Assembly: GCA_905215575.1 (NCBI GenBank)
Contig: CAJMQV010000040.1
Coordinates: 1-13,477, forward strand
Direction: 5' to 3'
DNA length: 13,477 nucleotides
Origin: an uncultured bacterium
GTDB lineage: Bacteria; Bacteroidota; Bacteroidia; Bacteroidales; Bacteroidaceae
Shown here one piece after another: positions 5,534 through 11,439 of the stretch. The position numbers were made by a program, and so were the translations under genes. Position 1 is the stretch's first letter; the number at the start of each line of letters is the position of its first letter. A model generated the notes under the pieces. The model worked only from the letters and a program-made list of their open reading frames with translations, did no database searches and was not told the DNA's origin.

Positions 5534-7300
5534 ATGGGAGAATATATTGTTTCTGCAAGAAAATACAGACCGGCCACCTTTGACGACGTGATCGGACAGC
5601 AGGCGCTGACCACCACGCTGAAGAATGCCATTGCCAGCGGCAAACTGGCGCATGCCTATCTGTTCTGCGGACCACGCGGAGTGGGAAAAACCACCTGCGC
5701 GCGCATCTTTGCCAAAACCATCAACTGCCTGTCGCCCCTGCCGAATCACGAGGCCTGCAACGAATGTGAATCGTGCAAGGCTTTCAACGAGCAGCGCTCG
5801 CTGAACATCCATGAGCTCGATGCGGCGTCCAACAACTCGGTGGAGGATATCCGTACCCTGATCGAACAGGTGTACATACCGCCTCAGATCGGCAAGTACA
5901 AGGTGTTTATCATCGACGAGGTGCACATGCTCTCTACCGCGGCTTTCAACGCGTTCCTCAAGACCCTGGAGGAACCACCCGCCCATGTCATCTTCATTCT
6001 GGCCACTACGGAGAAGCACAAGATCCTGCCTACCATCCTGAGCCGTTGCCAGACTTACGACTTCAACCGCATGAGCATTCAGGACACCGTGGAGCACCTG
6101 AAGCACGTGGCCGAAAAGGAACATATTACCTACGAAGTGGAAGCGCTCGATCTGATTGCCCAAAAGGCCGACGGAGGAATGCGCGACGCATTGTCCATCT
6201 TCGACCAGACGGCCAGCTTTACCAATGGCAATCTGACTTATCAGAAAGTCATTGAAAACCTGAATGTGCTGGACTATGACTATTATTTCAGACTGACAGA
6301 ATATTTCCTGGAAAACAAGGTATCCGAGTGCATGGTGCTGTTCAACGAAATTCTGAAGAAGGGTTTCGAAGGCGGTCACTTCATCAGCGGACTGGCTTCG
6401 CACCTGCGCGACCTCATGGTGTCGCAGGATGCCATCACTCTGCCGTTGCTGGAAGTGAGCGACTCCATACGCAAGCGTTATGAAGAACAGGCCAAGAAGT
6501 GGAAACCCACCCAGCTGTACCGTGCCATCAAACTGTGCAATGACTGCGACCTGAACTACAAGGCGAGCAAAAACAAACGATTGTTGGTTGAGATCACTCT
6601 CATTCAGCTGGCCCAACTCACTACGGATGATGAAATAGGCTCCGGGCGCAAGCCCGGAAAGATCTTAAAACCCATATTCTCGGCGTTTCAAGGAAAGGCC
6701 GAGAAACCCGTTGCGACCCGTCCGCAACAGGCCCCCGTAGCTGCTGCCGCACCCCGTCCGGCACAGACAAAGAGCAGTCCGCTGCCCGAAAGCGACGACA
6801 GCAAACCCAAAATCCCCAAACTCAAGATGGGACAGCTTGGCCTGTCCATCCACAAGCGCCCCGACCAGGCGGCAGAGAGCAACGAGATGCAGGCGCAATA
6901 CGGAGCCGCACAACAAAAGAACGTGCAACAGGAGAATGCTCCTGTCACCGAGGAGCAGCTCGTATTCTACTGGCATGAGTTTGCCAACCTGTTGCCGCGC
7001 GAGGAAACCGCCATTGCCAAGCGCATGAAAATCATGCAGCCCAAGCAGACAGACGGCGATCACTTTGAGGTTACGGTGAACAACGAACAGGTAAAAGTGT
7101 TCATGATGCAGATGGCGCCTAAAATCGAAGCCCATATGCAAAGCCGCCTACAACATCGCAATCTGACCATGACGGTACGGGTGGCCGAAGCCGAAACCGT
7201 GGCCAAGGTATACACCAAAGGAGAGCAATTTCAGAATATGGCAAAAAAAAATCCGAACCTTCTCAAACTGAAAGAAGCGTTCGGACTGGAACTGGCCTGA
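5534..7300 (+). CDS. dnaX: DNA polymerase III subunit gamma/tau (clamp loader ATPase)
   Basis: DnaX is the ATPase of the clamp loader that places the beta clamp on DNA and, in its long tau form, ties polymerase to helicase. From the ATG at 5534 the protein has 588 residues. It shows Walker A GPRGVGKTT (46-54), a zinc site formed by Cys65, Cys75, Cys78 and Cys81, Walker B with DEVH (128-131), sensor 1 ATTEKHK (157-163), and the SRC arginine finger (170-172). The clamp-loader core ends near residue 370. A Pro/Ala/Gln-rich linker then leads to a C-terminal domain of about 120 residues. A Met 17 codons upstream (5483) is in frame but lies on the probable promoter, and MGEYIVSARKYRP is the family-like beginning. 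The gene is codon-biased and GC-rich compared with the spacer. It converges on queF with a 4-base gap. Confidence 0.97.
   Translation: MGEYIVSARKYRPATFDDVIGQQALTTTLKNAIASGKLAHAYLFCGPRGVGKTTCARIFAKTINCLSPLPNHEACNECESCKAFNEQRSLNIHELDAASNNSVEDIRTLIEQVYIPPQIGKYKVFIIDEVHMLSTAAFNAFLKTLEEPPAHVIFILATTEKHKILPTILSRCQTYDFNRMSIQDTVEHLKHVAEKEHITYEVEALDLIAQKADGGMRDALSIFDQTASFTNGNLTYQKVIENLNVLDYDYYFRLTEYFLENKVSECMVLFNEILKKGFEGGHFISGLASHLRDLMVSQDAITLPLLEVSDSIRKRYEEQAKKWKPTQLYRAIKLCNDCDLNYKASKNKRLLVEITLIQLAQLTTDDEIGSGRKPGKILKPIFSAFQGKAEKPVATRPQQAPVAAAAPRPAQTKSSPLPESDDSKPKIPKLKMGQLGLSIHKRPDQAAESNEMQAQYGAAQQKNVQQENAPVTEEQLVFYWHEFANLLPREETAIAKRMKIMQPKQTDGDHFEVTVNNEQVKVFMMQMAPKIEAHMQSRLQHRNLTMTVRVAEAETVAKVYTKGEQFQNMAKKNPNLLKLKEAFGLELA
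6641..6658 (+). other. Hairpin with GCAA tetraloop inside dnaX
   Basis: TCCGGGC, GCAA, GCCCGGA: a perfect 7-base-pair, GC-rich stem closed by a GNRA-type tetraloop. It lies at codons 370-375, where the clamp-loader core gives way to the flexible tau linker. The structure is plain from the sequence; a function is not shown. Confidence 0.6.
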
Positions 7301-7320
7301 AGCGTTACAGCTTCAGGTCA
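7293..7320. other. Inverted repeat spanning both stop codons of convergent dnaX and queF
   Basis: Arms CCTGAAGC (7296-7303) and GCTTCAGG (7310-7317) pair perfectly around a 6-base loop. Three more pairs (one a G-U on the plus transcript) extend the stem to 11. The dnaX TGA is in the left arm, and the queF stop lies in the loop. No T-tract follows on either strand, so it is not a standard intrinsic terminator, although it is the only candidate between these convergent genes. Confidence 0.5.
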
Positions 7321-7778
7321 TGATTCATCAGGCGGTACTCGGCCATCTGCTCGTAGCGTGTTCCCGGCCGGCCGTAATTGGCAAACGGATAAATGGAAAT
7401 GCCGCCACGCGGGGTAAAGATACCGGTTACCTCGATATACTTGGGATCCATCAGACGGATCAGATCCTTCATGATTTTATTCACACAGTCTTCGTGGAAA
7501 TCACCGTGATTGCGGAAACTGAACAGATACAGTTTCAGACTCTTGCTTTCCACCATCTTCTGATCGGGCAGGTAGCTGATGCGGATTTCCGCAAAATCCG
7601 GCTGACCGGTAATGGGACAAAGACTGGTAAACTCAGGGCAGTTGAAACGCACCCAATAGTCGTTCTCAGGATGTTTGTTCTGAAAAGCCTCCAGCACCTC
7701 GGGCGCATAGTCCTGACGATACTGTGTGGTTTTTCCGAGCGACTGCAATCCTTCTTTTTCTCTTTCGCTATTACTCAT
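7305..7778 (-). CDS. queF: NADPH-dependent 7-cyano-7-deazaguanine reductase
   Basis: QueF reduces preQ0 (7-cyano-7-deazaguanine) to preQ1 with NADPH, the last step before the modified base is inserted into tRNA for queuosine. The 157-residue size is that of the short, single-domain (YkvM-type) form. Key parts are FTSLCPITGQPDF with the nucleophile Cys54 and Asp61, the NADPH-binding motif ESKSLKLY (77-84), and FHEDCVN with substrate-binding His95 and Glu96. An in-frame extension upstream to 7874 lies wholly inside queC. The Met at 7778 gives the family N-terminus and overlaps the queC stop by 8 bases. It is the last gene of the yhhQ-queC-queF operon. Confidence 0.95.
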   Translation of the reverse strand: MSNSEREKEGLQSLGKTTQYRQDYAPEVLEAFQNKHPENDYWVRFNCPEFTSLCPITGQPDFAEIRISYLPDQKMVESKSLKLYLFSFRNHGDFHEDCVNKIMKDLIRLMDPKYIEVTGIFTPRGGISIYPFANYGRPGTRYEQMAEYRLMNHDLKL

Positions 7779-8445
7779 TTTCCTTGTTCTTTTTTTGTTC
7801 CAGATATTTTTCCAGTCCCTCACGACGCAGTTTGCAGGCCGGACAGTGGCCGCATCCGTCGCCGGGAACTCCATTGTAGCAGGTTAATGTCCGTTCGCGT
7901 ATCAGATCGAGCACTCCCAACTCATCGGCCAACGCCCAAGTCTGGCATTTGTCGATCCACATAAGCGGAGTGTGAATTACAAACTGCTCCTCCATCGCCA
8001 AGTTCAGCGTCACGGTCAGACTCTTGATAAAGTTGTCGCGACAATCGGGATAACCGCTGAAATCGGTCTGCGACACGCCCGTCACCAGATGATTGATACC
8101 GCGTTCGCGGGCATAGACCGCAGCAATGCTCAGAAAGAACAGGTTACGGCCGGGCACAAACGTGTTGGGACAGCTGTCGGCAGGCTTCTCCTCGTCCATC
8201 ACCATCGTAGGGTCGGTGAGCGAATTGCGGCCCAGATGACCGATGAAAGACACATCCATAGCCTCAAACTCCACGTCAGCCTCACGGGCTATCGCACGTG
8301 CAATCTCCACTTCCTGCTGATGCTTCTGTCCGTAAACGAAACTCAGCGCATAAACTTTCTTGAAATGTTTTTTGGCCCAAAACAGACAGGTTGTAGAATC
8401 CTGCCCGCCACTGAATACAACGAGGGCCGCCTCATGGTTCATCAT
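7771..8445 (-). CDS. queC: 7-cyano-7-deazaguanine synthase
   Basis: QueC uses ATP and ammonia to turn 7-carboxy-7-deazaguanine into preQ0 in the queuosine pathway. The 224-residue protein carries the PP-loop SGGQDS (12-17) of the N-type ATP pyrophosphatase fold, the VPGRN stretch (97-101), TGVSQTDFSGYPDCR (122-136), and the C-terminal zinc site with Cys189 and the CGHCPAC cluster (Cys198, Cys201, Cys204). The first Met (8445) overlaps the yhhQ stop as ATGA. A second ATG follows directly at 8442, and either could be used. It is flanked by the transporter and the reductase of the same pathway, so the three are certainly one operon. Confidence 0.96.
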   Translation of the reverse strand: MMNHEAALVVFSGGQDSTTCLFWAKKHFKKVYALSFVYGQKHQQEVEIARAIAREADVEFEAMDVSFIGHLGRNSLTDPTMVMDEEKPADSCPNTFVPGRNLFFLSIAAVYARERGINHLVTGVSQTDFSGYPDCRDNFIKSLTVTLNLAMEEQFVIHTPLMWIDKCQTWALADELGVLDLIRERTLTCYNGVPGDGCGHCPACKLRREGLEKYLEQKKNKENE

Positions 8446-9128
8446 AAGTCAGAAATCTTCAATACGTTATAAGAAATTTTTCGATCGTACACATCCACCT
8501 GTTCGGTCTTCTTCACATACTTCACCACACGGATGGTTACCGGAAGAATCACAATCTCATAGGCGGTTTTCAGCGTAATCTGCCAGAACATCATCCAAAG
8601 CAGGTTCTTGAACGGAACGATGCCGCCCAGAGCCAGCGGGAAGAAGATCAGCGAATCGGCTGTTTCGCCCACCAGAGTGGAAAGAATGGCACGAAGCGAA
8701 AAGTTCTTACCGTTTGAAGCAATCTTCATGGCGCTCATGATATAGGCATTCAGGAAAGAACCGCACAGAAAAGCCAGAAAGGAAGCAAAAGCCACACGCG
8801 GAGCCAGTCCGAACAGATTGTGGAAGCCCTCCTCATTGTTCCAGTACGGAGCACCCGGAATCCAGTCGGCCAGCGCACCGAAGAGCACAAAAATAAAGTT
8901 CATGACGAAACCGGTCCAGATAATCAGACGCGCACGCTTGAATCCCCACACCTCGGCGATGCAGTCGTTGATGATGTAAGAAATCGGGAATACAATAATG
9001 CCGGCTGTGATGTTCAGCGGACCATACATGATTTGTTTTGTTGCCAGAAGGTTTGCCGAAATCAGGCAAACACAGAAGAGTATCCCCAGCAACATGAAGG
9101 ATACACTCACGGTTTTCTTTTCGTTCAT
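8442..9128 (-). CDS. yhhQ: Queuosine precursor transporter (YhhQ/DUF165 family)
   Basis: YhhQ-family proteins import queuosine precursors (preQ0, preQ1 in E. coli) across the cytoplasmic membrane. The 228-residue protein from the ATG at 9128 has about six or seven hydrophobic helices and the family signatures SANLLATK (26-32 region), GPLNITAGIIVFPISYIIND and the EVWGF that follows, plus a late TADSLIFFPLAL helix. A longer frame from a GTG at 9158 would add ten residues with no family character. MNEKKTVSVSFMLLG is the expected start. It leads the operon with queC and queF, with a possible -7 box and a structured leader upstream. It suggests the cell can scavenge deazapurines as well as, or instead of, making them. 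Confidence 0.93.
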   Translation of the reverse strand: MNEKKTVSVSFMLLGILFCVCLISANLLATKQIMYGPLNITAGIIVFPISYIINDCIAEVWGFKRARLIIWTGFVMNFIFVLFGALADWIPGAPYWNNEEGFHNLFGLAPRVAFASFLAFLCGSFLNAYIMSAMKIASNGKNFSLRAILSTLVGETADSLIFFPLALGGIVPFKNLLWMMFWQITLKTAYEIVILPVTIRVVKYVKKTEQVDVYDRKISYNVLKISDL

Positions 9129-9162
9129 ATTTCTTGTTTTTAAAGAGGTTACAAGCACTCAT

Positions 9163-9188
9163 TCCGCACCGCCCCCGGGCAATGCGGA
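9163..9188 (-). promoter_or_regulatory. Hairpin at the 5' end of the yhhQ-queC-queF transcript
   Basis: In the minus-strand RNA an 11-pair stem forms between UCCGCAUUGCC and GGCGGUGCGGA around the loop CGGG. Two of the pairs are G-U, which pair only in the minus-strand transcript; the plus strand would have A-C mismatches. It starts a few bases after the possible -7 box. A second small stem, CTTGT/ACAAG (9153-9157 with 9134-9138), lies just before the start codon. This may be a regulatory leader, but it does not match a preQ1 riboswitch that I recognise. Confidence 0.45.
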
Positions 9189-9190
9189 TG

Positions 9191-9198
9191 CAAAGATA
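9191..9198 (-). promoter_or_regulatory. Possible promoter of the yhhQ-queC-queF operon
   Basis: The minus strand reads TATCTTTG, a full match to TAnnTTTG, with a three-of-four -33 match (CTTG at 9218-9221) 19 bases upstream. The leader to the ATG at 9128 would be about 55-60 bases. Confidence 0.55.
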
Positions 9199-9355
9199 CG
9201 CATATTTATGAATTCTGCAAGCGATATTCATCCGCTTTTTTCTGCATCCACAACGACATACCACCCCTGTTCCTACGGAACAAATTATCGGAAAAAGGTA
9301 TGGAACGGACAAAAGAATATAGAGCCGGATATTGTTTTTTTTCGAAACAAACTCT

Positions 9356-9363
9356 TATATTTG
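9356..9363 (+). promoter_or_regulatory. Possible promoter of the GYF/CD225/DUF2752 cassette
   Basis: TATATTTG matches TAnnTTTG, with ATTG at 9331-9334 as a three-of-four -33 match 21 bases upstream. The box ends 29 bases before the first ATG. The 9159-9392 spacer therefore holds two divergent promoters. Confidence 0.55.
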
Positions 9364-9392
9364 CGAAACGATAACTTTTTAAAAACAATATC

Positions 9393-9809
9393 ATGGAATA
9401 TTATATCTTAGTAAACAACGTGAAACAAGGCCCCTTTCAGAAAGAAGAACTGATTCAGAAAGGAATAACGGGAAACACCATGGTGTGGTGTGCTGGCATG
9501 AGCGACTGGAGAAAAGCAGCAGAAGTAGCGGATCTGGCAGATATATTGCAACAGATGCCTCCGGAACCTCCGCAGAATAACCGAATCATGCCCAAAACAT
9601 GGCTCGTTGAATCTATTCTGGTTACCATTTTCTGCTGTCTGCCGTTTGGAATCGTAGGTATCATCAACGCCACAAAAGTGGAAAATCTGTATCTGAACGG
9701 GCAATACGACATGGCGGAATATTACTCCAATCAGGCCAAGAAATGGACGTTTTGGGGACTGGTCTCTTCGGTCATTCTGGTCATGTTATGGATCTGTTCC
9801 TCGCCGTAG
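9393..9809 (+). CDS. GYF_2 domain plus CD225/dispanin membrane protein
   Basis: A 138-residue two-part protein. Residues 1-52 form a GYF_2 (DUF4339) domain: the MEYYILVNNVKQGPFQKEEL opening and the VWCAGMSDWRKAAEV core are typical of this presumed peptide-binding or adaptor module. After a Pro-rich linker (QQMPPEPPQNN) comes a CD225/dispanin region (67-136) with two hydrophobic segments, PKTWLVESILVTIFCCLPFG and WGLVSSVILVMLWI, joined by a polar loop with NATKVENLYLNGQYDMAEYYS. The double Cys (81-82) and following LPFG are hallmarks of CD225. The family is shared with eukaryotic IFITM proteins. The function in bacteria is unknown. It heads a cassette with a second CD225 gene and a DUF2752 gene. 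Confidence 0.9.
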   Translation: MEYYILVNNVKQGPFQKEELIQKGITGNTMVWCAGMSDWRKAAEVADLADILQQMPPEPPQNNRIMPKTWLVESILVTIFCCLPFGIVGIINATKVENLYLNGQYDMAEYYSNQAKKWTFWGLVSSVILVMLWICSSP

Positions 9810-9861
9810 GCGCTTCTTTAATCCCCTTTTTCTTATTCAAATCATGATCAATTCTTAAGAT

Positions 9862-10131
9862 ATGGAAAATCAAGTCTGTCCCAAAACCTGGCTGGCCGAA
9901 TCTATTCTGGCCACATTGTTCTGCTGCCTGCCGTTTGGCATTGTGGGTGTCGTTCATGCAGCAAAAGTAGGCACATTCTTCGCGATGGGAAATTATGAAA
10001 TGGCCCGGAAAGAAAGCGCCGATGCCGCCAAATGGACCAAGATCAGTTTCTTTACCGGTCTGGCTGTCATCCTGATCTATCTTTTTATTTATCTGGCCGC
10101 TTTTACAACCAAGGAAGTCCCGATACAATGA
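9862..10131 (+). CDS. CD225/dispanin family small membrane protein
   Basis: This 89-residue protein is a CD225 module without the GYF domain, and a clear paralogue of the second half of the preceding gene. From PKTW onward, 23 of the first 30 residues are identical, including ESIL, FCCLPFGIVG and the AKV that follows. It has hydrophobic segments at about 10-31 and 61-81, joined by the polar loop GNYEMARKESADAAKWTK. The paralogues have diverged most in the loop and the C-terminal helix. The gene starts 52 bases after its partner and overlaps the next gene by ATGA. The pair probably arose by local duplication and may form a hetero-oligomer, which is inference. No enzymatic motif is present. Confidence 0.88.
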   Translation: MENQVCPKTWLAESILATLFCCLPFGIVGVVHAAKVGTFFAMGNYEMARKESADAAKWTKISFFTGLAVILIYLFIYLAAFTTKEVPIQ

Positions 10132-10502
10132 AAAGAAGTGTATGGATCATCTTTCTGCTCGCTATCGGCGGAATCATCTTCTTTACATTCGATCCCTCGG
10201 CCTCGGCCCTGTTTCCCAAATGCCCCTTTCTGATGCTCACGGGACTGCAATGTCCCGGGTGCGGCTCGCAGCGCGCCATTCATGCCCTGCTCCATCTGGA
10301 CATAGGCAGTGCCCTGCGTCATAATGCCTTGTTGGTACTTTCCCTACCTCTGGTTCTCGTTTTGCTCTATGGGGAATGGAAACGGAAAAGCAACCCGAAA
10401 TTCTATGCGCGGATTCATCATCCGGCGCTCATCTGGTTTTATTTTGGAATCGTCATCTTATGGTGGGTGGGACGCAACGTATGTCCCCTTCTGCAAGGCT
10501 GA
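10128..10502 (+). CDS. DUF2752 domain-containing membrane protein
   Basis: A 124-residue membrane protein. The DUF2752 signature is the segment CPFLMLTGLQCPGCGSQRA (32-50), in which CPGCGSQR carries two cysteines (Cys42, Cys45) spaced like a metal- or thiol-binding pair, followed by a short helix with His residues (AIHALLHLDIGSALRHNALL). Hydrophobic helices lie at about 5-20, 67-81 and 100-114. The frame extends upstream to 10032, but that part overlaps the CD225 gene and has no domain character. The ATG at 10128 forms an ATGA overlap and begins MKRSVWIIFLLA, a normal membrane protein start. Function is unknown. Context links it to the CD225 proteins. Confidence 0.88.
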   Translation: MKRSVWIIFLLAIGGIIFFTFDPSASALFPKCPFLMLTGLQCPGCGSQRAIHALLHLDIGSALRHNALLVLSLPLVLVLLYGEWKRKSNPKFYARIHHPALIWFYFGIVILWWVGRNVCPLLQG

Positions 10503-10603
10503 AAAAATGATGCCGACCAATTTTTCATTTCGTTTCGACGATTTTCAAAAAACATCGGGACAAGTTTCCTGAGCACTTTCAATCAATACGATCATTGTAT
10601 AAA

Positions 10604-10653
10604 AATAAAAGCATGAGGCGCACCAGTATGCTGATGCGCCTCATGCTTTTATT
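10604..10653. terminator. Bidirectional terminator between the DUF2752 and cytidylyltransferase genes
   Basis: Arms at 10604-10622 and 10635-10653 pair perfectly over 19 bases (AATAAAAGCATGAGGCGCA and its complement). After one mismatch the inner CAG/CTG adds three pairs around a TATG loop. There is an A-tract on the left and a T-tract on the right, so it should work on both strands. It sits between convergent genes. Confidence 0.92.
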
Positions 10654-10713
10654 CTGAAATGCCGCCACAAAAAACAATCGAATTTTCAGGAGCGGCAATC
10701 TGTATTCTTGTAC

Positions 10714-11439
10714 CTATTTCTTCTGTGCCTTCCGCCAGGAAATCAAAGCCTGCACCATTTCTATATCGGCCGGAACGGTCACTTTAAAATTATAGGCGTC
10801 GCCCTGAGCAATATGCAAGGGAACATTCCCCCACTTTGCCATCAGCGTATAAAGCGACTGTGTGTGCTGCAATTCTTCCTGCTGCCGTTCTTTCAGTACG
10901 GGAAGCAGATCTTTCATGCGGAAAGTCTGTGGCGTTTGTGCCCGAAACAGTTTGTCTCTTTCTATCAACCCTTCGGAGTGTAACTGATCCCGAGTCACCA
11001 TATATGCCTCATTGCTTTGAATACCGGTAATGGCATTTCCGTAGGATACAGCCGTTTGCAGGTTGTTGCTGATCACCTCGGCCGAAATCAGAGGACGCAC
11101 AGAATCGTGGGTCAGCACCAGATCATCTGCTCCGCATCCGGATGTTTCCAGACCGATGATGCCGTTGTAAAGCGACTGCATGCTGGTTTCTCCCGAAGGG
11201 AAACAGCCGCCGAATTTGCTGATCTGCTCCTCGCGGACTATCCGCTGCACCGTTTCATCCCACGTATGGTCACAAACCACATATATGGCATCTATCTCCG
11301 GATGCGCCTCAAAGGCAGACAGGGTGTAGGCTATGAGCGGTTTCCCCTCCACCTCCATAAACTGTTTGGGGTTGTGCTGATGCATCCGGCATCCTTTTCC
11401 CCCCGCCAGCAACAGGGCTATGTGTTTGTTTGTTCTCAT
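10714..11439 (-). CDS. IspD/TarI-family CTP:polyol-phosphate cytidylyltransferase
   Basis: Enzymes of this family transfer CMP from CTP to a sugar-alcohol phosphate: methylerythritol phosphate for isoprenoids (IspD), or ribitol or similar phosphates for cell-surface polymers (TarI). The 241-residue protein has the nucleotide-binding loop LAGGKGCRM (11-19), PKQF (24-27), HDSVRP (111-116), AQTPQTF (167-173) and FKVTVPAD (218-225). The canonical Arg before the SxxxG turn after residue 80 reads SGETSMQSLYNGI instead. HDSVRP and QTPQTFR look more TarI-like than the usual IspD HDAARP. Coupling by ATGA to a CDP-alcohol phosphotransferase also argues for an activated-alcohol pathway. A role as the cell's IspD is not excluded, since another copy may or may not exist outside the window. 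Confidence 0.85.
   Translation of the reverse strand: MRTNKHIALLLAGGKGCRMHQHNPKQFMEVEGKPLIAYTLSAFEAHPEIDAIYVVCDHTWDETVQRIVREEQISKFGGCFPSGETSMQSLYNGIIGLETSGCGADDLVLTHDSVRPLISAEVISNNLQTAVSYGNAITGIQSNEAYMVTRDQLHSEGLIERDKLFRAQTPQTFRMKDLLPVLKERQQEELQHTQSLYTLMAKWGNVPLHIAQGDAYNFKVTVPADIEMVQALISWRKAQKK

Noticed and set aside
5528..6616. Open frame of 362 codons antisense to dnaX
   Set aside because: It mirrors dnaX codon bias; it has no domain character, and dnaX motifs on the other strand explain the conservation.
6665..7141. Open frame of 158 codons antisense to the dnaX linker
   Set aside because: Low-complexity composition produced by the Pro/Ala/Gln-rich linker on the coding strand.
7305..7874. 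Longer queF frame starting inside queC
   Set aside because: The extra 32 residues lie within the queC coding sequence, including its zinc-site region, and are not seen in QueF.
8442..9158. Longer yhhQ start at GTG 9158
   Set aside because: Adds ten residues lacking family similarity; the ATG at 9128 gives the expected N-terminus.
9129..9198. A class I preQ1 riboswitch upstream of yhhQ
   Set aside because: An A-rich stretch and ACCTCTTTAAAAA look superficially similar, but the required P1 stem and loop sequence are missing.
10503..10572. Coding extension across the end of the DUF2752 gene (frame from 10309)
   Set aside because: It is in a different frame from DUF2752, without domain character, and ends before the terminator by chance.
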